A stretch of 64,000 nucleotides of DNA from Methylocella silvestris (GTDB lineage: Bacteria; Pseudomonadota; Alphaproteobacteria; Rhizobiales; Beijerinckiaceae): the NCBI RefSeq assembly GCF_002891535.1, contig NZ_PDZR01000018.1, forward strand, positions 24,978 through 88,977, in the 5' to 3' direction. A model generated the notes under the pieces. That model was not told the DNA's origin. It ran no database searches and saw nothing but the letters and a program-made list of their open reading frames with translations. Position numbers and translations under genes: made by a program. This document shows positions 8,796 through 17,553 of the stretch, piece after piece (the first letter of the stretch is position 1; the number at the start of each line of letters is the position of its first letter).

Positions 8796-9712
8796 CCGCT
8801 TCCTGACCTTCTCGGGCGTTCATGCCCTCGAACCCTTCAACGCGGTCACGGCGCTTAAGCTCGTGCAGCTTTGGCGCGGTAACGACCGTAGTTTCAGCGT
8901 GGCTGCCCTTCTTCGCGACGTCTGCGAGCCCTGCTAATCCCGGAAGCCTACGCGATAGACGCGCAAGGTTAACGCTCTATGACGCATGATCGACAAAGTG
9001 GCGCGAAGCCAGCCTCTCCGTGCATTCATCGTCATCTTGCGCCCAATCCATGGGCGCCGCCTATCGCAGCGGGGACACAGCTGCCCAAAATACCTTGCCA
9101 AAGGCCAACGGAACCCGATATGAAAGTTCATTCTTTCGTGGTCCTCAAGATTCGCTAGCCTTTGCGGATCTCGCCACGGCGTTCGCATTGCCACGACGTT
9201 TGAAAGCGTCGCAGTCGTGATCGGTTTTCAACCGCGCCATTTTTGGCCGCGCGCGTTCCTGGCGCCTCGGCATCAATAAATGGCTCGACCCGGACGCCAA
9301 CGGACCCGCCAGGAAAGGATCGACGGGCGGCTATTCAAAAGCCGCCTCAATCAGGTTACGAGGCATATGGACTTAGCCGCGACGCGTCATTCAGCGACCG
9401 TCAGTCAGACCACCGGAGACGACGAGGCGCGCAGAAACCCGCTTCGCTTCGGCGCGCGATATCCGGCTCGGGTTCTTATGCTGCGTCGCCCCGGCCGCCT
9501 CGGATCTTCGGATCTTCAATCTTCAGGTTCCTGCCGGTCGAAGCTTTTTAATCCTTCGGCGGCGCAGAGGCCGCTGTGTTCCCTTCCGCACTTTCCCATC
9601 CATCCCCTATCTGAGGCGCCCGCGCGCCGTCCGCACAAATCCCCGGCATCTTCCTTGAAGATTGAGACCGTGGGCCGTGGGCGCGCGCGCGTTGCGCTCA
9701 AACGAGTCCCCC
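8796..9712. other. Long intergenic region upstream of amiC and rne
   Basis: About 0.9 kb between the divergent amiC and rne genes. No convincing protein gene: the short open frames here lack ribosome sites and family resemblance. One clean hairpin is visible, GGCGGCT (9326-9332) with AGCCGCC (9340-9346). A tandem CGGATCTT pair lies near 9507. The rne-proximal part is a candidate for the long 5' leader through which RNase E controls its own mRNA in other bacteria; that is inference. Confidence 0.5.
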
Positions 9713-12700
9713 ATGGCCAACAAAATGCTCATCGACGCCTCCCACCCGGAGGAGACCCGCGTCGTCGTCCTTCGCGGCAACCGCGTCGAGGAATTTGACT
9801 TCGAATCCGCAAGCAAGAAGCAGCTTCGCGGAAATATCTATCTTGCCAAGGTCACGCGGGTCGAGCCCTCGCTGCAGGCCGCCTTCATCGATTACGGCGG
9901 CAACCGGCACGGTTTTCTCGCCTTTTCGGAAATCCATCCGGATTATTATCAGATACCTGTCGTCGACCGGCAGGCGCTGATCGAGGAAGAGGCGCGCGCG
10001 CAGCAGCGCGAGGCCGATGACGAAGAGGCAAGCCCGCGGCGCAGCCGCCGTCATCGCCGCGGCGACCGCAACGGCGGCGACCGTAACGGCGATCGCAATG
10101 GCAAGCGCGCCGAAAAGCGCTCCGGCGACGCCGAGACGCTGTCCGAACCCTATGAGGCGGCGTCCGAGGAGACGCAGCGTTTCGACGCCCCGCAGGATGA
10201 CGCCGGAAGCCTGAACCGGAACGAAGAACACGGCGAGGATCCGGCCAGAGAGCGTTTCGAGATCGAGGCGGACCGCCGCGCCGACGATGCGGCCGGCGAA
10301 GCTTTGGCGCCTTTTGAAGCCGTCTCGGAAAGCGCCGAACGCGATTTCGAAGATGAGCGGCCAGCCGCCGCCTTCGCCGCCGCGCCCGACGCCTATCGGT
10401 CAGGCGAGGAAGCGTTTTCGCCGTCCGGCGAGGATGCGCGACAGGACGCTGATGAATCGGCCGTCTATGAAGAGCAGCCGGCTCTGCTTTTTGAGACCGG
10501 CGCGGCTGCGCCCTATGCAGAAGCCGCCAGCGTGTCTCCTGACGAGGCCGATGAGGCCATGTCCAGCCAGGGCTCTGTCGTCGAGGCGCGCCATTCGCCA
10601 GAGTCCGATGAGGACGCCGAGGATGAGGAAGAGCAAGTCGAGCAGCTCGGCGGCGACGCCATGGAGGAAGTTCCGGTCCGGCCCCAGCGCTATCGCCGGC
10701 AATATAAAATCCAGGAAGTCATCAAGCGCCGCCAGGTGCTTCTGGTGCAGGTCGTCAAGGAAGAGCGCGGCAACAAGGGCGCGGCGCTGACGACCTATCT
10801 TTCGCTCGCCGGCCGCTATTCCGTCCTTATGCCCAATACGGCGCGCGGCGGCGGCATCTCCCGCAAGATCACCGATTCGACCGACCGCCAGCGGCTGAAA
10901 TCCATCGCCCAGGAACTCGAAGTGCCGGAAGGCATGGGGGTGATCCTGCGCACCGCCGGCGCCAGCCGCACCAAGCCCGAAGTCAAGCGCGACTTCGAAT
11001 ATCTCCTGCGCATGTGGGAGACGGTGCGGGAGACGACGCTGAAATCCTCCGCCCCGACCCTCGTCTATGAGGAAGGCTCGCTGATCAAGCGCGCCATTCG
11101 CGATCTCTTCAATAAGGACATCGACGATATCGTCGTCGCCGGCGACAAAGGTTATCGCGAGGCGCGTGATTTCATGCGGCTCCTCATGCCGAGCCATGTG
11201 AATAGCGTTCAGCCTTATCGCGACGCCCAGCCGATCTTCTCGAAATCCGACGTCGAGACGCAGCTCGACGCCATGTTCCTCAATCAGGTCACGCTGAAAT
11301 CGGGCGGCTATATCGTCATCAACCAGACCGAGGCGCTCGTTGCGATCGACGTCAATTCGGGACGTTCGACCCGCGAGCACAATATCGAGGACACCGCCCT
11401 TCGCACCAACCTCGAGGCCGCCGATGAAGTGGCGCGGCAGCTCCGCCTGCGCGATCTCGCCGGGCTGATCGTCGTCGACTTCATCGACATGGAGGAAGGC
11501 CGCAACAATCGCGCCGTCGAGCGCCGGTTGAAGGACGCGCTGAAAAACGATCGCGCGCGCATCCAGGTCGGCCGCATCTCGCATTTCGGCCTTCTTGAAA
11601 TGTCCCGCCAGCGCATCCGCACCGGCGTGCTCGAAGGCTCCACCGAACTCTGCCCGCATTGTTCGGGTTCTGGCATCCTTCGCTCGACCGCCTCGATCGC
11701 GCTGCATGTGCTTCGCGTCGCCGAGGACGCGCTGCTCAAGAGCGCCAGCCACGATCTGATCATCCGCACGCGGTCGGCGGTCGCGTTGTATATTCTCAAC
11801 GAAAAACGCGCGCACCTGCGCGAGCTTGAGCGCCGCTTCGGCGTCGCCGTCAGCATTGATGTGGACGACAGCCTGATCGGCTCGGTCTATCACGCCATGG
11901 AGCGCGGCGAGCCTGCCTCTGGCGGGCATGAGCCGATCGAACCCGCGGCGCGCGAGCCCGCGCTGATCGCGGCGCGCGACTTCCCCGAAGACACGACGTC
12001 CGGCTTTACGCCAGATGATGAGGTTGCCGAAGGCTCTGCCGAGGATGGCGACGAGGATCAGGAGTCGGGCGACGCCAATGTGCGCGCGGACGGCGAGAGT
12101 GAAGGCGACGCCGAGAACAGGCGCAAGCGCCGTCGCCGGCGTCGGCGCGGACGCGGCGATCGTGAAGGTTCCGGCATCGCGGCCAATGCGCCGCAGCCGT
12201 CGGACGACGCGCTTGCCGTCATCGCTCAATATGGCGGTCTGCCGGGCGCCATGCCCAGCGTCGACGTCATGGCCGAGGCTTTTGAAAATGCCGAATATTC
12301 GCCTTCCGAAGTGACCGCGGAGGCGGAGCCAGCGATAGAGGCGGATGAATCAGGCGAGGTCTCACAGACGCCGCCGGAACAGGAAGCGGCTCCCGCCAAG
12401 CCTGCGCGTCGCCCGCGCCGCGCCCGTTCGCGCGAGGCCGCGCCGGAAGAGGCCGAGAACGCGGAGCCCGCGCAGGAACTCGCCTCGGTTGACGCCGCCC
12501 CAGGCGGCGGCGAAAGCGGCGAACACGAAGCAGACGCCGCGCAGCCAGCCCGGCGCTCGCGCAGAACGCCACGCGCCCGCGCGCCGCGTCGCGCGGCATC
12601 CGAATTGCCCGCGCCCGCGAGCGAGGCGGAAGCAGCGACTCTCGACCTGCAGGAAGCCGCCGCAGAACCCTCCGCCCTGTCCGAGCCGACGCTGCCTTTC

Positions 12701-12889
12701 GAGCCGGCTGCCCCGTCAGGCTCGGAGCCGACGGAGACAGCCGCAATGACGCCAGCCGAAGCGGAAGCTGCCGCCTCCCCGGTCAGCTCGGAGCAACAGG
12801 AACCCGCGCCCGCATCCAACCCGCCGGAGTCGGATCGGCCGAAACGATCCGGCTGGTGGCAACGCGCCAAAGCCACGCTCGGCCGATAA
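9713..12889 (+). CDS. rne: Ribonuclease E
   Basis: Essential endonuclease for mRNA decay and rRNA/tRNA maturation, and scaffold of the degradosome. The start is set at MANKMLIDASHPEETRVVVL (9713); the frame extends 17 codons upstream without a ribosome site or conservation. The S1 domain (residues 36-75 and 330-375) is split by a long acidic, low-complexity insert of about 230 residues. The catalytic core carries VAIDVNSG and LIVVDFIDME with the Mg-binding Asp residues, and the Zn-link CPHC at residues 647-650. From about residue 730 the tail is disordered, rich in Glu, Ala, Pro and Arg blocks, typical of a degradosome scaffold. Length 1058 aa is normal for alphaproteobacteria. Confidence 0.96.
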   Translation: MANKMLIDASHPEETRVVVLRGNRVEEFDFESASKKQLRGNIYLAKVTRVEPSLQAAFIDYGGNRHGFLAFSEIHPDYYQIPVVDRQALIEEEARAQQREADDEEASPRRSRRHRRGDRNGGDRNGDRNGKRAEKRSGDAETLSEPYEAASEETQRFDAPQDDAGSLNRNEEHGEDPARERFEIEADRRADDAAGEALAPFEAVSESAERDFEDERPAAAFAAAPDAYRSGEEAFSPSGEDARQDADESAVYEEQPALLFETGAAAPYAEAASVSPDEADEAMSSQGSVVEARHSPESDEDAEDEEEQVEQLGGDAMEEVPVRPQRYRRQYKIQEVIKRRQVLLVQVVKEERGNKGAALTTYLSLAGRYSVLMPNTARGGGISRKITDSTDRQRLKSIAQELEVPEGMGVILRTAGASRTKPEVKRDFEYLLRMWETVRETTLKSSAPTLVYEEGSLIKRAIRDLFNKDIDDIVVAGDKGYREARDFMRLLMPSHVNSVQPYRDAQPIFSKSDVETQLDAMFLNQVTLKSGGYIVINQTEALVAIDVNSGRSTREHNIEDTALRTNLEAADEVARQLRLRDLAGLIVVDFIDMEEGRNNRAVERRLKDALKNDRARIQVGRISHFGLLEMSRQRIRTGVLEGSTELCPHCSGSGILRSTASIALHVLRVAEDALLKSASHDLIIRTRSAVALYILNEKRAHLRELERRFGVAVSIDVDDSLIGSVYHAMERGEPASGGHEPIEPAAREPALIAARDFPEDTTSGFTPDDEVAEGSAEDGDEDQESGDANVRADGESEGDAENRRKRRRRRRRGRGDREGSGIAANAPQPSDDALAVIAQYGGLPGAMPSVDVMAEAFENAEYSPSEVTAEAEPAIEADESGEVSQTPPEQEAAPAKPARRPRRARSREAAPEEAENAEPAQELASVDAAPGGGESGEHEADAAQPARRSRRTPRARAPRRAASELPAPASEAEAATLDLQEAAAEPSALSEPTLPFEPAAPSGSEPTETAAMTPAEAEAAASPVSSEQQEPAPASNPPESDRPKRSGWWQRAKATLGR

Positions 12890-13004
12890 GCGTCATCGGC
12901 CGACGCGCCTGCAAGCGCGTGCGGCATGGCGCGCCTCGGCGAATTCAAGTAGGAGATCGGGAGGCGTCGGACATCCGACTTGAAAGGTCTGACGCCCCGC
13001 CTCC

Positions 13005-13033
13005 GGAGCGGCGCCATCTTTGCGCCGCTCTCC
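13005..13033 (+). terminator. Stem-loop downstream of rne
   Basis: GAGCGGCGC (13006-13014) pairs perfectly with GCGCCGCTC (13022-13030) around CATCTTT, about 115 bp after the rne stop. The following bases are only weakly T-rich (TCCTTCC), so it may be an RNA 3'-end stabiliser rather than a full terminator. Confidence 0.45.
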
Positions 13034-13133
13034 TTCCTGCGACTGGAAACCGCGCGGCGCCCGCCGCAACTTGTCATTGGTCATCACGCGATCTGGTTCG
13101 AGCTAGGGCCGTCGCGCTTCAGGAGCCGCCTGC

Positions 13134-13916
13134 ATGTTTCAGCGAAGCCTCGCGCTTTTCGGCCGCGCCGCGGTCATCGTCACCGCCCTCGCCGCATTTT
13201 CGCGGTCGCCACTGCGCGCGGATGAATTTTCGGCTCCGCAGAAGGCGGAAATCGAATCGATCATAAAATCCTATTTGGTGAGCAATCCGGAGATCCTGCG
13301 CGACGTCGCAGCCGCGCTCGAGGCAAAGGAAAAGCTCGAAGAGAGCAAAATCCGCGAGCAAGTGCTTTCCGACAAGGACAACCCGCTCCACAATGACGCC
13401 AGCCAGGCCGTCATCGGCAATCCGCAAGGCGCCGTCACGCTGGTCGAATTTTTCGATTACAATTGCGGCTATTGCAAACGCGCGCTCGGCGATCTCGCCA
13501 GGCTGATGAAGGACAATCCCGATCTGCGCGTGGTCCTGCGCGACCTGCCGATCCTTCGCCAGGAATCGGTCGACGCCGCCAAGGTTGCGAACGCCGCCTC
13601 GATCCAGCTCAAGGGTCAGAAACTCTGGGAGTTCCACCAAAAGCTGCTGGCGACGCGCGCGACCGTCGGCAAGGGTGAGGCCGTCGGCGCCGCCAAGGAT
13701 GCTGGCGCGGATCTCGACAAACTGGCCAAAGACGCCGCGAGCCCTGAAGTCACCGCGGCGATCGAGCAATCGATGGAGCTTGCAAAGAAACTCAACATCA
13801 CAGGAACGCCAAGTTACGTGATTGGCGATGAGGTCGTCGTTGGCGCGGTCGGCTATCCGGATCTGCAAAGCAAGATCGCCGCCGTCCGCAAATGCGGCAA
13901 GGCGGTCTGCTCTTAA
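13134..13916 (+). CDS. DsbA-family periplasmic thiol oxidoreductase
   Basis: A thioredoxin-fold protein that makes or rearranges disulfides in exported proteins. AGGAG lies 8 bases before the ATG. A signal peptide (AAVIVTALAAFSRSPLRA) precedes an N-terminal helical segment (EFSAPQKAEIESIIKSYLVS), like the dimerisation region of ScsC/BdbD-type proteins. The active-site CGYC is at residues 111-114 and the cis-proline at 226 (TGTPSYV). Length 260 aa fits the DSBA_oxidored group. It follows rne in the same direction after a stem-loop. The many Cys-containing exported proteins in this window would be plausible clients, but this is only inference. Confidence 0.9.
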   Translation: MFQRSLALFGRAAVIVTALAAFSRSPLRADEFSAPQKAEIESIIKSYLVSNPEILRDVAAALEAKEKLEESKIREQVLSDKDNPLHNDASQAVIGNPQGAVTLVEFFDYNCGYCKRALGDLARLMKDNPDLRVVLRDLPILRQESVDAAKVANAASIQLKGQKLWEFHQKLLATRATVGKGEAVGAAKDAGADLDKLAKDAASPEVTAAIEQSMELAKKLNITGTPSYVIGDEVVVGAVGYPDLQSKIAAVRKCGKAVCS

Positions 13917-13929
13917 GCCGAAATGGCGA

Positions 13930-15261
13930 TCAACGTTCGCTGAGGCTCATCATCAGGCCGCCCTTCGGCCGCAGCGTCACCAGCGCCTCGGGTTGGACGT
14001 CGGCCGACAGGGGCTCAAGCCTGAAACGGGCGGCGATCGCCGTCACCGCATTCGCCAGCTCCGCCAGCGCGAAGAGCCCGCCGACGCAAACGCGGGGGCC
14101 GCCGCCAAAGGGCACATAGGCGAAACGAGGCCGCCGCACAGACCGCGCCGGCAGGAAGCGATCCGGGTCGAAACGCTCCGGATCGGTCCAATAATCGCGA
14201 TGGCGATGCAGCGTGTAGGGGCAAACCATGAGGTTTGAATCCTTGCCGACAAAATGATCGCCCAGCATATCGTCGGCTATGGCGTGGCGGCTAAAGCTCC
14301 AGATCGGCGGATAGAGGCGCAGCGCTTCCTGGGCCGCGCGCTTGATAAAATTCTGCTCTGGCAGATTGGCGGCGCGCCCTTGCGCCGCATCGGCTTCCCC
14401 CTCAACACGCGCCCGGCTTTCCGGGTTTTGCGCGAGCAGGAGCCACAGCCATGTCAATGCTGTGGCGGTCGTCTCGTGGCCGGCGAGAAAGAGCGTCATC
14501 ACCTCGTCACGGATCTGCCGCTCGTCGATTCCCTTGCCGGTTGCGGGATCGCGATAATCGAGCATCAGCGATAAGATCGCGCCAGGCACGGACGTTCGCC
14601 GATGCGACTCGATCAGGTCATAGATCAGCCTATCGAGACGTTGCCGCGCGCCCTGATAGGCGAGATTGCCGGAGGTTGGAAGAAGTTCGGCAAGTTTTGC
14701 GGGAACGATGCTCCAGAAGCGGCCGGCGATCTGGTCCTGCAACAGGTTGATGTCGCGCCGGACGTCGAGCGTTGCGCCGGCGGTCGAATCTCCAAACAGC
14801 GCGCCGACGATGACCTCGATCGACAATGCGCTCATTTCCGCCGCCACATCCACCGGCGTCTGAAGCCGAGCGGCTGCCTCCCAGCGCTGGCAGAGCCGGG
14901 CCAGCGCCTTTTCCTCGAAGATCGCGTAAGCGCGAAGCCGGGCGTAGAGAAAAGCCGGCTGGATGATGCTGCGCTGCACGCGCCAAAGCTCGCCCTCGGA
15001 GGTCAGAAGCCCGTGGCCCAGCACAGGCTTCAACATAGCGTGAAAACGCGTTCGTCCGTAATTGGCGCTGTTGGTCTGGAGCACGCGTGCGACGTTATCG
15101 GCGCTGTTCAAGAGGAGCAGCGAAAACAATGGGCTCTTTAGTTCAACGAGGTCCCCATAGGCGCATGCCTCGCGCACGGTTTTCAACACATTGCGCCGCA
15201 AGTCTGGAAGAACGCCGAGCAGCGGCCAGCCGCGCGGACCTCGGCGCGTGTTCGTCTTCAA
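13930..15261 (-). CDS. Cytochrome P450
   Basis: Heme monooxygenase. Hallmarks in order: the I-helix oxygen-binding motif AGHETT, the ExxR motif in EALRLYP, and the heme-binding FGGGPRVCVGG with Cys392 as iron ligand. Length 443 aa fits bacterial soluble P450s, and no membrane anchor is seen. The first codon appears to be TTG at 15261 with no strong ribosome site, so the true start is uncertain by a few codons. There is no ferredoxin or reductase gene beside it, so redox partners must be encoded elsewhere. The substrate cannot be told from sequence; similar P450s in this order act on fatty acids or terpenoids. It is convergent with the dsbA-like gene, 13 bp apart. Confidence 0.93.
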   Translation of the reverse strand: MKTNTRRGPRGWPLLGVLPDLRRNVLKTVREACAYGDLVELKSPLFSLLLLNSADNVARVLQTNSANYGRTRFHAMLKPVLGHGLLTSEGELWRVQRSIIQPAFLYARLRAYAIFEEKALARLCQRWEAAARLQTPVDVAAEMSALSIEVIVGALFGDSTAGATLDVRRDINLLQDQIAGRFWSIVPAKLAELLPTSGNLAYQGARQRLDRLIYDLIESHRRTSVPGAILSLMLDYRDPATGKGIDERQIRDEVMTLFLAGHETTATALTWLWLLLAQNPESRARVEGEADAAQGRAANLPEQNFIKRAAQEALRLYPPIWSFSRHAIADDMLGDHFVGKDSNLMVCPYTLHRHRDYWTDPERFDPDRFLPARSVRRPRFAYVPFGGGPRVCVGGLFALAELANAVTAIAARFRLEPLSADVQPEALVTLRPKGGLMMSLSER

Positions 15262-15623
15262 CGAAGCGGTCTCTGTGTCATGGCCCCTTAGGCGTATTCG
15301 GTAAGGATTCCGCAGGCGCTTCCGTTCGCAACATTCGCGCTTTTTTGCGTCTCTACGATTTGCAATATTATAGTTTACAAGCGACCACCGATAGGTTTTT
15401 CAACCACCAGCGGCTCTTGCAGAAGGGTAAACGCCTTCCTTGCCGCCGCTGAGACCAGCGCGCTCGCAGTTTAAGTTCGATAGTCAAGAGCCTGCGTCGA
15501 GGATTTATCCGTCTCGCCGCCGACGTGCACAGTGCGGACCGCCATGCGGAACCGGCCTGTTGAACGCCCACCACAAAAACCAGCAGCCGAATGTGGAAGT
15601 GGCGGCGAAAGGGCGGATCCCAC
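15262..15623. other. Intergenic region between P450 and tRNA-Trp
   Basis: No supported gene. It contains an AT-rich patch (TTGCAATATTATAGTTTACAA, about 15360-15380) in an otherwise GC-rich segment that may hold the P450 promoter. There is no secE gene here, although in most alphaproteobacteria tRNA-Trp is followed by secE and nusG. Confidence 0.5.
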
Positions 15624-15701
15624 TGGCAGGAGAGGAGGGACTCGAACCCCCAACCCCCGGTTTTGGAGACCGGTGCTCTAACCAAATTGAGCTACACTCC
15701 T
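15624..15701 (-). tRNA. tRNA-Trp (anticodon CCA)
   Basis: The minus strand reads AGGAGTG for the 5' acceptor strand, a GCTC/GAGC D-stem, anticodon stem CCGGT/ACCGG around CTCCAAA (anticodon CCA), a TTCGAGT T-loop and encoded CCA. The 3' acceptor strand is CTCTCCT, so position 6 is a T-T mismatch. Other alphaproteobacterial tRNA-Trp genes, as I recall, have CACTCCT and pair fully. The D-loop has 10 bases. It is not next to secE-nusG. Confidence 0.9.
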
Positions 15702-15713
15702 ACGCAGGCCGCA

Positions 15714-15743
15714 TTCCTAGCTTGAAGCCTCTGTGGAAATCAA
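15714..15743 (-). promoter_or_regulatory. Candidate sigma-70-type promoter of tRNA-Trp
   Basis: On the minus strand TTGATT (15738-15743) and TAGGAA (15714-15719) are 18 bp apart and sit just upstream of the tRNA, with transcription expected to begin about 6 bases before it. Weak consensus match; position is the main support. Confidence 0.4.
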
Positions 15744-15831
15744 GCTTTTGCATCGGTCAAGGCGAAGAACCGGCGTGACCGTGGAGGCCGGCCGGCGCCA
15801 TCGCCCGCTGCATGACCCAAAGGCTGAACGA

Positions 15832-17268
15832 ATGACCGGATTTTCTCCCGATGAACCGGCGCAAGGATCTGCGCTTCTCGATCGATTCGGGACAATGCTA
15901 GGCGCCCGCCACATTCTGGCCAACGCCGATGACATGGCGCCCTATCTCGTCGAACCGCGCGGCCTCTATCATGGCCGCGCGCTATGCGTGCTGCGCCCGG
16001 GTTCGACGGAAGAGGTCGCCGCCGTCCTCACACTTTGCAACGAGACGCGAACGCCTGTCGTGCCGCAGGGGGGCAACACCGGCCTCGTCGGCGGCCAGAC
16101 CCCGGACGCGTCCGGCCGGGCGATCGTGATCTCGCTCGAGCGCATGCGCGCCCTGCGCGGAATCGATCTTGCCTCCAACGCCATGACCGTGGAAGCGGGA
16201 ATGATCCTCGCCGCCGCCCAGGCCGAGGCCGAGCGCGCGGGCCGGCTTTTCCCGCTGTCGCTTGCCTCCGAAGGCTCCTGCACCATCGGCGGCAATCTGG
16301 CCGCCAACGCCGGCGGAACAAGCGTCATCGCCTATGGCAATGCGCGCGACCTGACCCTCGGCGTCGAAGCTGTGCTCGCGGACGGACGCATCTATCGCGG
16401 TCTCTCGAAGCTCAAGAAAGACAACACCGGCTATGATCTGAAAGATCTCTTCATCGGCTCGGAGGGCACGCTCGGAATCATAACCGCGGCGGTCCTGAAG
16501 CTGTTTCCAAGGCCCGCGGCGGTGGCGACCGCGTTCATCGCCCTGCCCTCGCCCGCCGCGGCTTTGGCTCTGCTGGATCTCGCCCGCGAGAAATGCGGCG
16601 GCCAGATCACCGCTTTCGAGCTCACGCCGCGCATCGGCCTTGAATTCGTCCTCGCCCACTGCGCGCGGACGCGCGATCCCCTCCCGCACGCCGCGCCCTG
16701 GTATGCTTTGCTCGAACTCAGCTCGCAAAGTCCTGACGGGCTCGACGAGCGTCTCCTGCAGCTGCTGGAGCACGCGGCCGATCGCGGCCTCATCTGCGAC
16801 GCCGCGGTTGCGGCGTCGCTCGACCAGCGCAAGACGTTCTGGCGCCTGCGTGACGAACTGTCCGACGCGCAGCGCCATGAGGGCGGATCGATCAAACATG
16901 ACGTCAGCGTCCCGGTCGCCGATATCGCGCGGTTTCTCACTGAGGTCGAAGCGGCGCTCGCCGCCGCCGCACCGGGCGCTCGGCTCGTCGCCTTCGGTCA
17001 TCTTGGCGACGGCAACATCCACTGCAATGTCTCTCAGCCGATCGGCGCCGATCGAGCGGCCTTCCTCGATCGCTGGGACGAGATCAACGCCATCGTGCAT
17101 GGAATCGTCGCGCGCTACGGCGGCTCGATCTCCGCCGAGCATGGTATCGGCCAATTGAAACGCGATCTCTTACCCAGCGTAAAAGACCCCGTCGCGCTCG
17201 AGCTGATGCGCGCCTTGAAAGCGACGCTGGACCCGCATGGAATTCTCAATCCGGGCAAAGTGATTTGA
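15832..17268 (+). CDS. FAD-linked D-2-hydroxyacid dehydrogenase (GlcD/DLD type)
   Basis: Oxidises a D-2-hydroxyacid (lactate, glycolate or 2-hydroxyglutarate) with bound FAD. The PCMH FAD-binding domain shows PVVPQGGNTGLVGGQTP and GGNLAANAGGT, then DLFIGSEGTLGIITAA. The C-terminal domain has HLGDGNIHCN and ISAEHGIGQLKRD, with the His and Glu residues that bind metal in D-2-hydroxyglutarate dehydrogenase-like enzymes. The open frame extends to 15733, but the upstream 33 codons look non-coding and run into the tRNA promoter, so MTGFSPDEPAQG at 15832 is the chosen start (479 aa). It appears monocistronic. Exact substrate is not resolvable. Confidence 0.9.
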   Translation: MTGFSPDEPAQGSALLDRFGTMLGARHILANADDMAPYLVEPRGLYHGRALCVLRPGSTEEVAAVLTLCNETRTPVVPQGGNTGLVGGQTPDASGRAIVISLERMRALRGIDLASNAMTVEAGMILAAAQAEAERAGRLFPLSLASEGSCTIGGNLAANAGGTSVIAYGNARDLTLGVEAVLADGRIYRGLSKLKKDNTGYDLKDLFIGSEGTLGIITAAVLKLFPRPAAVATAFIALPSPAAALALLDLAREKCGGQITAFELTPRIGLEFVLAHCARTRDPLPHAAPWYALLELSSQSPDGLDERLLQLLEHAADRGLICDAAVAASLDQRKTFWRLRDELSDAQRHEGGSIKHDVSVPVADIARFLTEVEAALAAAAPGARLVAFGHLGDGNIHCNVSQPIGADRAAFLDRWDEINAIVHGIVARYGGSISAEHGIGQLKRDLLPSVKDPVALELMRALKATLDPHGILNPGKVI

Positions 17269-17494
17269 CCCGCCTGCCCGGTCGCCAGCGCGAACCGGAC
17301 GATCGCGGCGATCCCGCCGCTGTTCGTCAAAGAGGAAAAGGCGAGAGCTTTGGCTTGGTATGAAAGGGCTTCCGTCTCGGGATGATCGCGCCAGGCGGGC
17401 CGCGCAAGCCGGTTTGATCGCCTCTTTCCGGGCTTTCGCGCCGTTCAGCGCTTTCGTCCGGCCGGGCAAAGCAGGCCCTTTAATCAGAAAAGCA

Positions 17495-17522
17495 AAAGGC
17501 CCGGCAGGAGAGCCGGGCCTTT
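17495..17522 (-). terminator. Rho-independent terminator of the porin gene
   Basis: A perfect 11-bp stem, AAAGGCCCGGC (17495-17505) with GCCGGGCCTTT (17512-17522), loop of 6. On the minus strand it is followed by TGCTTTTCT, a broken T-run. It lies 31 bp past the porin stop codon. Confidence 0.75.
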
Positions 17523-17553
17523 CCTTCGATGGGTTTGCGAAATCGCCAGGCGA

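Noticed and set aside
9243..9798. Short plus-strand frames before rne
   Set aside because: No ribosome site and no resemblance; one runs into the rne coding region in another frame.
10400..12229. Long open frame opposite rne (609 aa)
   Set aside because: Complementary-strand shadow of a GC-rich gene; no ribosome site or domain.
15982..17154. 390-aa minus-strand frame over the FAD-linked dehydrogenase
   Set aside because: Shadow of a well-supported gene.
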